A DNA stretch of 64,000 bases. Origin: JACMLC01 sp963720235. Lineage in GTDB: Bacteria; Acidobacteriota; Blastocatellia; Pyrinomonadales; Pyrinomonadaceae. Of the stretch, positions 52,401 to 60,016 are shown in pieces. The stretch is from positions 62,001-126,000 of the forward strand of contig OY970389.1 of assembly GCA_963720235.1 (NCBI GenBank). The letters run 5' to 3'. A program made the position numbers and the translations under genes. The first letter of the stretch is position 1. The number at the start of each line of letters is the position of its first letter. Under the pieces are notes generated by a model, which had not been told where the DNA came from, ran no database searches, and worked only from the letters and a program-made list of their open reading frames with translations.

Positions 52401-53065
52401 AGGGTCTTTCGCCGATTGCGCGCCGCCGCTTAGCAGCGATACGCGAGTTTTCAGACCTCGGCGCGGGCTTTCGCATCGCGGCTCTGGATTTGGAATTGCG
52501 CGGCGCGGGGAATCTTTTGGGCGGCCAGCAATCGGGCCACATGGACGCGCTCGGCTTTGATCTTTACACGCAGATGCTCGAAAGAACTGTGCAGGAGTTG
52601 CGCGGCGAGACGGTCGAGGATGAGACGAGCGTCAGCATCAGTCTCGGCGCGGATGTGGCGATACCGGAAGATTATATCTCGGACATGGGCCAGAGACTCA
52701 GGACTTACAAACGCGTCTCTTCGGCGCGCGATGAAGAGACTTTGAGAGAGATTATGGTCGAGACGCAGGATCGCTATGGCCGTCTGCCGGAATCTGTCTT
52801 GCGGCTTTTTGAGTATGCGCGTTTGCGCCGACTGGCAGAAGAAGTTGGAGTCGTTTCGATTGACCGCACGCCCGTTGGCATCGCTGTCAAACTCGGAGAG
52901 AAGGCGCGCGTCGCGCCCGAAAAATTGATGCAACTTGTGAGCGAGCGCGAGGGCGCAAGCTTTGCCCCGACGGGCGTTTTGAAGGTCGCGCTCAGCGTGG
53001 ATGAAAAGGATGCTGTGCTGGAAACGGCCCGTGCGGTCTTGCAGGGTATCCGTGCGGAAGGGTAG
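49412..53065 (+). CDS. mfd: Transcription-repair coupling factor
   Basis: A 1217-residue Mfd. It removes RNA polymerase stalled at DNA damage and recruits UvrA. The N-terminal UvrB-like region spans about residues 1-400; the CarD-like RNA polymerase interaction domain is near 545-640 (DYVVHVDHGIARFGG, YYADDAKLYVPVERLDLVQRY). The helicase core has Walker A GDVGYGKTE with Lys711, DEEQ box VVDEEQRFGV, and TLSATPIPRTL. The C-terminal TRCF domain begins near residue 1040. Length and order match the family. It is divergent from lysS and stands alone. Confidence 0.96.
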   Translation: MSSTVESTSILQSALARVTSSEEYARLLEELRRGTRVISISGLAAGPARALALAALQLETGKPFAVIAEANRDLESWERDVRFWYCALRGRSECEETVQTLPASEGDPYAGVSPHAETLERRALTLWRLARGRQDFVLLTARALARRTVSPQEVAGLGALLRRDEDYAPEELLEKLLASGYRREDPVGAVGEFSMRGGILDVWPPGRDAPARIEFFGDTVDSIREFDAETQLSTGQLKEIEIAPMRELAMRGEDFKLWAEFARERWQDERYARSLLDRTVYADEGEAFNGWEWLMPLGEVRKTSAFDYLKDAVLVADEPAALEKFLGQVYQTLETRYAETEEADELGLRPSEMYLAAEELRERIDSMQRVELRTLGRAAASVDEALSLEAEQPSINIGRARGPNAPLFLFPTAQAASEVEWLAQSVRHYHGRISDLASDIQSAREKQAALTLLVMHSQGMAERVAEILSDYEVEARIALGGEKGSVTHTGALVTVGRPSGGFALPSAGLIVQVESDLFDEASDAALREGKRPKEKSKRKKSKTAAFLSDFRDLKVNDYVVHVDHGIARFGGLQTLDLGPNKRGEFMLLYYADDAKLYVPVERLDLVQRYSSAEGKQPNLDRLGGIGWQKTKAKAKRAMRDMADELLRLYAERKLVGGYAYAFDTPWQGEFEQGFEYVLTPDQETAIEDVKKDMEQPVPMDRLLCGDVGYGKTEVAMRAAFKAVMEGKQVAVLTPTTVLAYQHFETFRTRFAAFPVKVELLSRFRSPKEQKEVVKRVEAGNVDIAIGTHRLLSKDVKFRELGLVVVDEEQRFGVAHKERLKQLKKKVDVLTLSATPIPRTLNMSLMGLRDMSVIETPPRDRLAINTQVVQFSELVIKSAVELELARGGQVFFIHNRVESIETIAALVQRLVPQARMAVGHGQMNEQQMERVMLDFVDYKYDVLVATTIIENGIDIPRANTIIINRADAYGLSQLYQLRGRVGRSNRRAYAYLLIPSEQGLSPIARRRLAAIREFSDLGAGFRIAALDLELRGAGNLLGGQQSGHMDALGFDLYTQMLERTVQELRGETVEDETSVSISLGADVAIPEDYISDMGQRLRTYKRVSSARDEETLREIMVETQDRYGRLPESVLRLFEYARLRRLAEEVGVVSIDRTPVGIAVKLGEKARVAPEKLMQLVSEREGASFAPTGVLKVALSVDEKDAVLETARAVLQGIRAEG

Positions 53066-53193
53066 AATCCGCAGGCTTGAAAATCTGGAGTCGGAAAATC
53101 TGCTTTCCAACATCCAATTCAAAACTGCTCTTACTTTCCGAAACACACGTTTCCCGACAAGTTCTCTGTTCTAATTTTTAAGGAGTTAAAGTT

Positions 53194-54345
53194 GTGAGAT
53201 TAAAATTTGCAGGAATGGCGTTGCTCGTCCTCGCCTTGATGTCAACACTTCTGTCGCCGGCCATCGTGCGCGCGCAGGAAGGCGAGGCGCGCGTCATTGA
53301 CGAAGTCATCGCGCAGGTCAATAACGATGTCATCACGCTCTCGATGGTCAAGCGCGAGATGAAGGAAGCCATCACCGCGCTCCAACAGCAGGGCAAGACG
53401 GAGCAGGAGGCGACCTCGGAGATTACGCGCCGCCAGCCGGAGATTATCGCCGGGCTGATTAACGAACAGCTTCTCATGCAACAGGGCAAGGAACTCGGCC
53501 TCTCGGAAGATGTCGAAGCGGAAGTCAATCGCCGCATGCTCGAAGTCGCGCGCCAGCAGGGCATCAAGACCATAGAGGGCTTGAAGGAAGCCATGCGCGC
53601 GAGCGGGTTCGACTACGACGCTGTGCGCCAGACTATGCGTACGGAGATTATGAAGCAGGCTGTGATGAGCCGCGATGTGGATGCCAAGATTTTCTACGGG
53701 CTGAGCGCGGAAGAGCTCAAGAAATATTACGAGTCGCACAAGAACGATTTCAAGAAGCCTGAGACCGTCTCGCTGTCGGAAATCTTTTTGAGCCTCGCCG
53801 GAAAGAACGAAGCGGAAGTGAAAGCCAAAGCAGACCAGATTGTCGCGCAGGCGCGCGCGGGCGCGGACTTCGGCGCGCTGGCCGCGACAAACTCCGAGCG
53901 CATGCAGAACGGCAAGCTCATCGCTCCTGAAACCAAAGGCAAAGTCGGCCTCTTTGAAATTCCGAATCTGCGGGACAATATCGCTGAGGCTATCAAAGAT
54001 GTGAAAGCGGGCGGCGTCAGCGAGCCGATTCGCTACGACGAAGGCTTTCAAATCCTGAAAGTGGACGAGCGCATCGCGGGCAGCGACACGCCCATCTTTA
54101 ACGAGAACCGCGTCCGCGAAGCGATTACGGCAGAGCGCGCAGACAAAGAGCGCGTCACTTACATGGAGAAACTGCGTAAGGACGCCTACATCAAAATCTC
54201 TGAAACCTATCGCGCGTCCGTCACGCCCTTCTTAGGCACAGGCGCGGCCCCCGCTTCCACCAGCTCGAACCAATCTTCCACCCCTTCGGCCACCGCCAAT
54301 AAAAGTGCCGATAAAAAATCCGGCGACGGCAAACCTAAAAAGTAA
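53194..54345 (+). CDS. SurA/PpiC-like periplasmic peptidylprolyl isomerase
   Basis: A 383-residue protein starting at GTG with AAGGAG upstream. Residues 1-27 form a signal peptide ending AIVRAQE. A SurA N-terminal chaperone domain follows (VIDEVIAQVNNDVITLSMVKREM, INEQLLMQQGKELGL). A parvulin-type rotamase domain lies at about residues 185-290 (VSLSEIFLSLAG, GADFGALAATNSE, GGVSEPIRYDEGFQILKVD). The C-terminus is Ser/Thr/Lys-rich. It likely folds outer-membrane or secreted proteins. The rotamase domain lacks some usual aromatic residues, so isomerase activity is uncertain. It lies 128 bases behind mfd. Confidence 0.85.
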   Translation: MRLKFAGMALLVLALMSTLLSPAIVRAQEGEARVIDEVIAQVNNDVITLSMVKREMKEAITALQQQGKTEQEATSEITRRQPEIIAGLINEQLLMQQGKELGLSEDVEAEVNRRMLEVARQQGIKTIEGLKEAMRASGFDYDAVRQTMRTEIMKQAVMSRDVDAKIFYGLSAEELKKYYESHKNDFKKPETVSLSEIFLSLAGKNEAEVKAKADQIVAQARAGADFGALAATNSERMQNGKLIAPETKGKVGLFEIPNLRDNIAEAIKDVKAGGVSEPIRYDEGFQILKVDERIAGSDTPIFNENRVREAITAERADKERVTYMEKLRKDAYIKISETYRASVTPFLGTGAAPASTSSNQSSTPSATANKSADKKSGDGKPKK

Positions 54346-54360
54346 GGCGGAAGGATGAAT

Positions 54361-54428
54361 GATGAATGATGAATGCGGAAGGATGAAGATACAGCTTTTC
54401 TTTCATCCTTCCGCATTCATCATTCATC
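54361..54428. repeat. GGATGAATGATGAATGCGGA family palindrome
   Basis: Arms 54361-54387 and 54402-54428 are perfect 27-base inverse complements with a 14-base loop. The right arm ends 9 bases before the ATG of the S4-domain gene, so it could affect that gene's translation or end the upstream message. It is related to the repeats at 35205 and 40421. Confidence 0.8.
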
Positions 54429-54437
54429 CTTGCTCTT

Positions 54438-54710
54438 ATGCGTCTTGATCTCTTTCTGAAAGCGACGCGTCTTGTCTTGCGCCGGACGGTGGCGCAGGAG
54501 ATGTGCGAAGCAGGTGTCGTGTCTGTGAACGGCGCGGCGGCTAAATCTTCGCGCGCGGTCAATGTCGGAGACGAGATTACTTTGCGGCGGCGCAATAAAT
54601 TGCTCACCATACGCGTCCTGAGCCTGCCCGCCGCGCGCCAGACATCGCGCGCAGAATCTTCCACTCTTTATCAAATCCTGAATGAGACAAATGTGGATGA
54701 AGAGCCTTAA
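54438..54710 (+). CDS. S4-domain RNA-binding protein (Hsp15-like)
   Basis: A 90-residue protein that is nearly all S4 domain: MRLDLFLKATRLVLRRTVAQ, then AGVVSVNGAAAKSSRAVNVGD and ITLRRRNKLLTIRVL. These small S4 proteins bind structured RNA; Hsp15 binds stalled 50S subunits carrying nascent chains. The short C-terminal extension is not conserved. The ATG lies just after a palindrome, and there is no strong ribosome-binding site. Confidence 0.85.
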   Translation: MRLDLFLKATRLVLRRTVAQEMCEAGVVSVNGAAAKSSRAVNVGDEITLRRRNKLLTIRVLSLPAARQTSRAESSTLYQILNETNVDEEP

Positions 54711-54782
54711 GAGAATTGCTGTCCTATTTCCGTCGTCTGTGGTAAATAATAATCAAATCTCTTGAAGAAAGGAGGAAGGCCA

Positions 54783-55121
54783 ATGACAGAAGATGAGAGG
54801 CAGAGAACGATTGATTTCATTCTCCAACAGCAAGCGCAGTTTGCCGCCGATATGCAGGTGGTGAAAGAAAATCAAAATGTGCTGACCGATTCTTTGCTGA
54901 CAGTGGTTGGAATGGTTGGCAAACTAACGGATGCACAGGAACGTTTGGCTGAGGCACAGGAACGCACTTGGGCTGCGATGGAAGCAACGGATGCAAGGCT
55001 TTCAGAGAGAATGGACAAACTGGCAGAATCTCAGGCCCATACGGATGAGCGATTGAATGCGCTGATTATCATTGTCGAGCGATATTTCAGCAATGGTCGT
55101 GACGGAAAATCTGAGGCTTAA
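54783..55121 (+). CDS. Small coiled-coil protein of unknown function
   Basis: A 112-residue protein predicted to be almost entirely helical, with heptad-like repeats (LTDAQERLAEAQERTWAAMEA, LSERMDKLAESQAHTDERL). There is no signal peptide or membrane helix. Similar proteins are common in cyanobacteria and acidobacteria, often without known role. The ATG at 54783 has GGAGGAAGG upstream; the start at 54762 would remove that site. It is a free-standing gene between the S4 protein and the mreB-like gene. Confidence 0.7.
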   Translation: MTEDERQRTIDFILQQQAQFAADMQVVKENQNVLTDSLLTVVGMVGKLTDAQERLAEAQERTWAAMEATDARLSERMDKLAESQAHTDERLNALIIIVERYFSNGRDGKSEA

Positions 55122-55295
55122 ACCAGCGCGGCGTGACCGCTTGAAATAACCCCTACCACCCTTCTTTTAACACACCTGACAGCGTTCGTTTTTAGAGCAT
55201 TTCCCTACTTACCATCGAACCGAAATCAATTCAGTAAATAGCTTTAGATTAAGCTTATCGCATGATTTTAAGCGGCAGTGCCTGACACTTCTTGC

Positions 55296-55310
55296 TGGCA
55301 TACGAGTTGC
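55296..55310 (+). promoter_or_regulatory. Sigma-54-like promoter upstream of the mreB-like gene
   Basis: TGGCATACGAGTTGC matches the -24/-12 consensus: GG at 55297-55298 and GC at 55309-55310 are 12 bases apart, as required. Transcription would begin near 55322, about 50 bases before ATG 55374. The rest of the 252-base gap (55122-55373) is AT-rich with no gene. No activator site was identified. Confidence 0.5.
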
Positions 55311-55373
55311 CACTGTTCTTTCTCGCAAGCTACCTCGACAGGCTGAGTTGTATTTCTCAAAGGGGCAATAAAG

Positions 55374-56453
55374 ATGAATTTGCTGGGCAACTTTTTTACG
55401 GACGATTTAGCCGTTGACTTGGGTTCTGTCAATACTTTGATTTATGCGCCGGGGCGCGGTGTTGTGCTGAACGAGCCGTCTGCGGTGGCGATTCATAAGT
55501 ACACTGGCGAAGTGATGTCGGTTGGCGCGGAGGCTTACAAGCTTCTGGGGCGCGAGCCGCAGGACACGGAAATTCATCGCCCGATTCGCGGCGGCACGGT
55601 CAATGATTTCGATGTCACAGAAAAGATGCTGACAGCCTTTATCAATCGCGTGCATGAAGGCCATCGTCGTCGCAGTCATCTGGTCATTGGCGTGCCTGGC
55701 TCTTCAACCGCGCTTGAGCAACGCTCTGTGCGCGATGCAGCGCACATCGCCAAAGCCACGCGCGTTGACCTTGTGGACGAAGGATTGGCAGCCGCGCTCG
55801 GAGCAGGGCTCTCGTTTGAAGACGAGCGCGCGCATCTTGTGATAGACATCGGCGGCGGGACAACTAACATCGCCATCATCGCTTCGGGCGCAGTCGTCTC
55901 TTCGATTCACCTGCCTGCGGCGGGCAACATGATGGATGAAGCGATACGCGATTACGTGCGTGACAAGTACATGATGCAGATTGGCGAGCGCGTGGCAGAG
56001 CAGGCTAAGAAAGAACTCGGCGCAGCCGCCAGCCCCGAAGAAGGCGCGGAGAAGGAATCGCATCGGATGGAAATTGTCGGCAAAGATTTGACGGATGGCG
56101 CGGCCAAAGCCGTAGAGATTGGCGCAGACGAAGTGCGCGAGGCTCTTGAGCCGGTCATCTCGGAGATTGTCGCGGGCGCGCGCCGCGCGATTGAAGAATC
56201 GCAACCGGATGTGACTTCGGATATTTATTACACGGGAGTTATCTTAACCGGAGGCGGCGCACTCTTGCAGGGCATGGCCGCGCGTTTGCAGAAAGAGTTG
56301 CGGCTGCATGTCGTCGTCGCGGATGACCCGCTTGCTTCAGTAGTGCTCGGCGCAGGCTGCTTGCTTGCGCATCCTGAAAAGCTGCAACGTGTCTCGCTGC
56401 GTCAGGATGTGCCTGCATGGCAAGCTTCGGATGAATTGGTTGTTAACTGGTAA
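55374..56453 (+). CDS. mreB: MreB-like bacterial actin
   Basis: A 359-residue actin-fold protein. The phosphate-1 loop is DLAVDLGSVNTLIYAPG, and the second is LVIDIGGGTTNIAII; the adenosine motif is ILTGGGALLQGM. A hydrophobic N-terminus (MNLLGNFF) may touch the membrane. The sequence differs from textbook MreB at the first loop and at IHRPIRGGTVNDFDVTEKML, and no mreC or mreD follows, so it may be a paralogue rather than the main rod-shape protein. AAAGGGGC precedes the ATG. A sigma-54-like site lies upstream. Confidence 0.88.
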   Translation: MNLLGNFFTDDLAVDLGSVNTLIYAPGRGVVLNEPSAVAIHKYTGEVMSVGAEAYKLLGREPQDTEIHRPIRGGTVNDFDVTEKMLTAFINRVHEGHRRRSHLVIGVPGSSTALEQRSVRDAAHIAKATRVDLVDEGLAAALGAGLSFEDERAHLVIDIGGGTTNIAIIASGAVVSSIHLPAAGNMMDEAIRDYVRDKYMMQIGERVAEQAKKELGAAASPEEGAEKESHRMEIVGKDLTDGAAKAVEIGADEVREALEPVISEIVAGARRAIEESQPDVTSDIYYTGVILTGGGALLQGMAARLQKELRLHVVVADDPLASVVLGAGCLLAHPEKLQRVSLRQDVPAWQASDELVVNW

Positions 56454-56501
56454 AGCGAATTTAATATGAATTGAGTTCGAGAGAAACGCGAGACGATAAT
56501 G

Positions 56502-56618
56502 ACAGCCCCGTGAGGGGCGGCATATCAGTAGTCCACACGTTAGTGCTGGGACACTCGCGCGAGACAACAACCGAGCCCCGTAGAGGCGGCATAATTATGT
56601 CGCCCCTACGGGACTAAT
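56502..56618. repeat. Degenerate copy of the cloverleaf-like element
   Basis: The segment begins GACAGCCCCGTGAGGGGCGG and ends with GTCGCCCCTACGGGAC, resembling 42547-42734 with the inner hairpins partly lost. It separates convergent genes (55374 plus and 56618 minus), and its end touches the stop region of the latter. It may serve as a transcription end signal. Confidence 0.6.
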
Positions 56619-57397
56619 TATTTATCCTTGCTTCCCTGTCTCACTTTTGTTGTTTCATCTCTCAGGGAAATTCGTTCCTGTGTGATTTCATCCCGGACTA
56701 TGCCCTGCTCAATCGGCGTGAGTTGAGTTAAGGCTGCGATTAATTCTCCAGCCTCTTCCTTCTCCGGCGCGCGTGGCAGGAGGACGAGTCCAGCGACATA
56801 GAGTGCGAGCGTGAAGAAGGATATATAACCTGTCGCGGGCGCGAAGGGCTGCGCGTCGAGCGTGCCGAGCGAGACGCCTTCGAGCAGCACTCCCGCAATG
56901 CGTTTGAGCCACCCGCCCTCCGGCGCGTAAAGAGTCGCCAGCAGCATGTGCTTTAAGACAAACGCTGTCCCGAAGAGCACGGCCAGACTGCGCAAGAGTC
57001 GCTTTGCATCAAACGTCGCGAACTGGTTGTTCCACAGCGTCCACAGGAAAAAAAACGAGAAGAGCCAGAAGAGCAGCCCGCGCTCAGGCAAGACGGAATT
57101 GAATGCCTGCGCCGAAGCGAAAAAGAGCGCGAGCAGTGTGAGCGCGTGCGCGGCATTCTCCAGCGCGGGCCGCGAGCTTGCGAGCCATGCTTTTAAATCT
57201 ATCAATCCGCCGCGCACGAAGAGCAGCATCAGGAGCGTCGCCAGCACGAGCGTAATCAGTGGCGGCGCGACAAAGACAAACACTCTGTCTTCCGCGCTCA
57301 CGCGCAGGCCGCCCATGAGCGCGACCGTCAAAAAAATCATCGGCAGCGCGATGAAGCGCAACAGCGCGCGATTTCTGGAAAGGATTTTTTCGCTCAT
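56618..57397 (-). CDS. Integral membrane protein of unknown function
   Basis: A 259-residue protein with about six to seven hydrophobic helices (for example 15-33, 42-60, 84-100 and 108-125) and a charged C-terminal tail. I do not recognise the family. Its ATG overlaps the stop of the TPR-like gene at 57394 (ATGA), so the two are translated together and may work as a pair. There is no signal for a transporter or enzyme class. The region is not in the EPS block. Confidence 0.65.
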   Translation of the reverse strand: MSEKILSRNRALLRFIALPMIFLTVALMGGLRVSAEDRVFVFVAPPLITLVLATLLMLLFVRGGLIDLKAWLASSRPALENAAHALTLLALFFASAQAFNSVLPERGLLFWLFSFFFLWTLWNNQFATFDAKRLLRSLAVLFGTAFVLKHMLLATLYAPEGGWLKRIAGVLLEGVSLGTLDAQPFAPATGYISFFTLALYVAGLVLLPRAPEKEEAGELIAALTQLTPIEQGIVRDEITQERISLRDETTKVRQGSKDK

Positions 57398-57888
57398 TTG
57401 CGTTGGCGCAAGACGCGCAAAGGGTTCAGGTCATCAACGCTGCGCTCCGCTCCCTGTTCCAACTCGGCTTTGAGTTCTGCGGGCGTATGCATCTGCAACT
57501 CCGCGTCATCAACTTTGAGCGCGCCGTCTAAATTGATTGCGCGATTGACAGCCTCAACGCCCTGCCGGAAAAGCGCGTCGTCGTTATAGACGCGGCCCCA
57601 GCCTTCGCGGTAAAAAGCGTAAGCGATGTAAAACTGCGTGAGCGCGTCCTGTTGTTGCGGGTCTGCGCGGCTCCATTCGTCGCGTGCCGCGCGAAATTTT
57701 TCCTGACGGAAAAGCTGTAGGGCTGTCGCAAATTTTTCTTTGTCTATCTGATAAGTTCCGGCGGCAATCTCTGCTCCGGCTGCGACTTCTTTGAAAGTGC
57801 GCGGCTCTGTCGCATAAATCCAGATGATGAAGACTGCATAAAGCAGTGTCCACGCGACGCCGACGCTTTGGATGAGCCTGTGTTGCAT
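57394..57888 (-). CDS. Membrane-anchored TPR-like protein
   Basis: A 164-residue protein with one N-terminal membrane helix (about residues 9-26) and a helical domain that includes ATALQLFRQEKFRAARDEWSRA and FYIAYAFYREGWGRVYNDDALFRQGV, reminiscent of TPR units. The overlap with the next gene (56618) suggests a small membrane complex. It diverges from the peptidase gene at 57997, sharing a 108-base intergenic region with no clear promoter. Confidence 0.6.
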   Translation of the reverse strand: MQHRLIQSVGVAWTLLYAVFIIWIYATEPRTFKEVAAGAEIAAGTYQIDKEKFATALQLFRQEKFRAARDEWSRADPQQQDALTQFYIAYAFYREGWGRVYNDDALFRQGVEAVNRAINLDGALKVDDAELQMHTPAELKAELEQGAERSVDDLNPLRVLRQRK

Positions 57889-57996
57889 TTGATATAATCC
57901 GTGCCTGAAAATGAAGCTAGAGGATGCTTTCGCTTCTTGTCAATTCTGAAAGCGAAGTTCTTCGTCTCTGGAACTCCCACAAGCCTATATTTGACT

Positions 57997-59772
57997 ATGA
58001 AAAAAACTATTCTGCTAACACTGGCTCTCCTGCTTCTGCTCGGAGCCAGCGCGCCCGTCGCGGCGGCCAAAGATAATTGGATTAAGATACGCTCGAAGAA
58101 TTTCACTTTGATAGGCAACACAAGTGAAAGCGAAATCCGGCAGGTGGCAAAGCGGCTTGAGTTGTTTCGAGAAGTCTTCGCACAGATTTTCCCGAACACG
58201 AAGCTCGGCGCATCCGTGCCGACGACCGTTCTGCTGTTCAAGTCCGATAGCTCGTACAAGCCTTTCAAACCCAAACGCGATGGCAAAACACTGGAGAACG
58301 TGGCCGGTTATTTTATGCCCACAGCCGATATCAATTACATCACTTTGAAAACCGAGCTACAGGGGATTGACCCCTTTCAAGTTATCTTTCACGAGTATGT
58401 GCATTTCCTCGTCAACAATAATCTGACGCGCGTGCCTTTATGGCTGAACGAAGGACTGGCCGAATACTACAGCACGTTTAAGGCCAGCGATAACAATCAA
58501 AAAATCAGGTTGGGCTTGCCTGTCGAATGGCATTTACGGATTTTACAGGATCGCGGTCTGCTGCCGCTGAAAACGCTGCTTGAGGTTGACACTCGGTCGC
58601 CGCACTACAGCGAGTCGAGCAAGGCCGGTATCTTCTATGCGGAATCGTGGGCCTTTGTTCACTACCTGATGTTGGAGAACAACATGGCGCGGCGTCCGCA
58701 GCTGATGCTATTTCTCAGCCGTTTGAATACAGGCATCCCGCTCGAAACAAACTTTCGCCAGTCATTTCAAGCCGATTACGCGAAGATTGAAGCCGAACTG
58801 AATGCCTATATCAAAAGATTCAGATTTCCGGTCTTGGATATAGAGGTCGAAAAGCCTCTCGACTATGACAAAGAGATGCAGAGCACGCGCGCCACCGAAG
58901 CAGAAGTGCAATATCACTTAGGCGATTTGCTGTTGCGTGCGCGTCGTCTTGAAGAGGCCGAGCCATACTTGCAAAAGGCTCTCTCGCTGGAACCGAAAGC
59001 CGCCGATGCACTCGTCGCGCTTGGCGCTTTGCGCACTCGCCAGCGCGCTTACCCGGAAGCTAAAAAGATTTTACAGCAGGCCATAGAACTCGACGCGAAC
59101 AATTATCTGGCGCATTATCAATACGCCAACATTCTCTTGCAGGAAGAGCAAATGGAGAAAGCTATCGAAGCTTACAGGCAGGCCGCGAAGCTCAAACCAG
59201 AGCTTGGATACCTGCATCAACAGCTTGGCTATGTCCTTTCTGAGATGCACCGGGACGAAGAGGCGATAGAGGCTTATACGCAATCCTTGCGGGTTGATAA
59301 GCGTGCCATGCGATCATATTACAGCCGCAGTTTTATTAACCTGCGCCGCGCGCGGGGCAACCACGCTGCGGCAGATGCTCTCTCATATCTGAACCTTAAC
59401 GGCTGGCGAGAGACTGAATCGCTCTATATGGCTCTGGTCGCCTATGCCGGATGCAAGCGCGAAGGGCGCACAGCAGATGCCGCTCTGATTCTGGACAAGG
59501 CTCTGGCGAACTGCGATTCAACACTCTGGCCCTATCCGGTGCTGCGTTATCTGAAGGGCGTTTTGTCCGCACAAGAGCTGCTGTCCGCAGCTAAGGATAA
59601 CGATCAACTGACAGAGGCTCGTGCCTATCTTGGTCTTGATTTATCAGCCGCCGGTAAACGCGAGGAAGCACTGGCGCATCTTCGTTGGGTCAAGGAAAAT
59701 GGCAATAAGAGATTCATCGAATACCACCTGGCCTTAGCCGAGCTTGAGCGTCTGGAAAAGGCCGTAAAATAA
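57997..59772 (+). CDS. Secreted DUF1570-like putative metallopeptidase with TPR repeats
   Basis: A 591-residue protein. Residues 1-21 are a signal peptide (core ILLTLALLLLLGASAPVAA). A peptidase-like domain follows, with HEYVH at residues 132-136 as the zinc-binding HExxH and NEGLAEYY containing Glu152 and Glu156, a candidate third ligand. This layout is seen in DUF1570/peptidase MA-like proteins. From about residue 290, TPR units (EAEPYLQKALSLEPKAADA, AKKILQQAIELDANNYLAH) fill the rest. ATG 57997 is chosen; the 32-residue extension from 57901 is not signal-like. It is followed after 1 base by the small gene at 59774. Confidence 0.78.
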   Translation: MKKTILLTLALLLLLGASAPVAAAKDNWIKIRSKNFTLIGNTSESEIRQVAKRLELFREVFAQIFPNTKLGASVPTTVLLFKSDSSYKPFKPKRDGKTLENVAGYFMPTADINYITLKTELQGIDPFQVIFHEYVHFLVNNNLTRVPLWLNEGLAEYYSTFKASDNNQKIRLGLPVEWHLRILQDRGLLPLKTLLEVDTRSPHYSESSKAGIFYAESWAFVHYLMLENNMARRPQLMLFLSRLNTGIPLETNFRQSFQADYAKIEAELNAYIKRFRFPVLDIEVEKPLDYDKEMQSTRATEAEVQYHLGDLLLRARRLEEAEPYLQKALSLEPKAADALVALGALRTRQRAYPEAKKILQQAIELDANNYLAHYQYANILLQEEQMEKAIEAYRQAAKLKPELGYLHQQLGYVLSEMHRDEEAIEAYTQSLRVDKRAMRSYYSRSFINLRRARGNHAAADALSYLNLNGWRETESLYMALVAYAGCKREGRTADAALILDKALANCDSTLWPYPVLRYLKGVLSAQELLSAAKDNDQLTEARAYLGLDLSAAGKREEALAHLRWVKENGNKRFIEYHLALAELERLEKAVK

Positions 59773-59773
59773 G

Positions 59774-60016
59774 ATGGACGAAAATAGTCTGCAACACATC
59801 AACAGATACCGCGAGACGGCGCGAGAGATGGGCGAGACTGCGCTTGAGGCCATGACGCGCGGCGACATAGGGCTGGCGCGCACAGCCGCGCGTCAGGCTG
59901 CGCAATGGGCGCGCGTCGTCATGCAATTAGAGAGCGGCGAAAAGCAGTTTGAGCCGGAAGATGAATCGGCGCAGGCGACTTCCGCGACTCAAACTCAAAG
60001 CACGGAGTTTTTATGA
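59774..60016 (+). CDS. Small protein of unknown function
   Basis: An 80-residue protein, helical (residues about 5-55) with an acidic, Thr/Gln-rich tail. There is no signal peptide. It starts 1 base after the peptidase stop and overlaps the lipoprotein gene by four bases (ATGA), so it is clearly part of a three-gene transcript. The family is not recognised. Confidence 0.65.
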   Translation: MDENSLQHINRYRETAREMGETALEAMTRGDIGLARTAARQAAQWARVVMQLESGEKQFEPEDESAQATSATQTQSTEFL

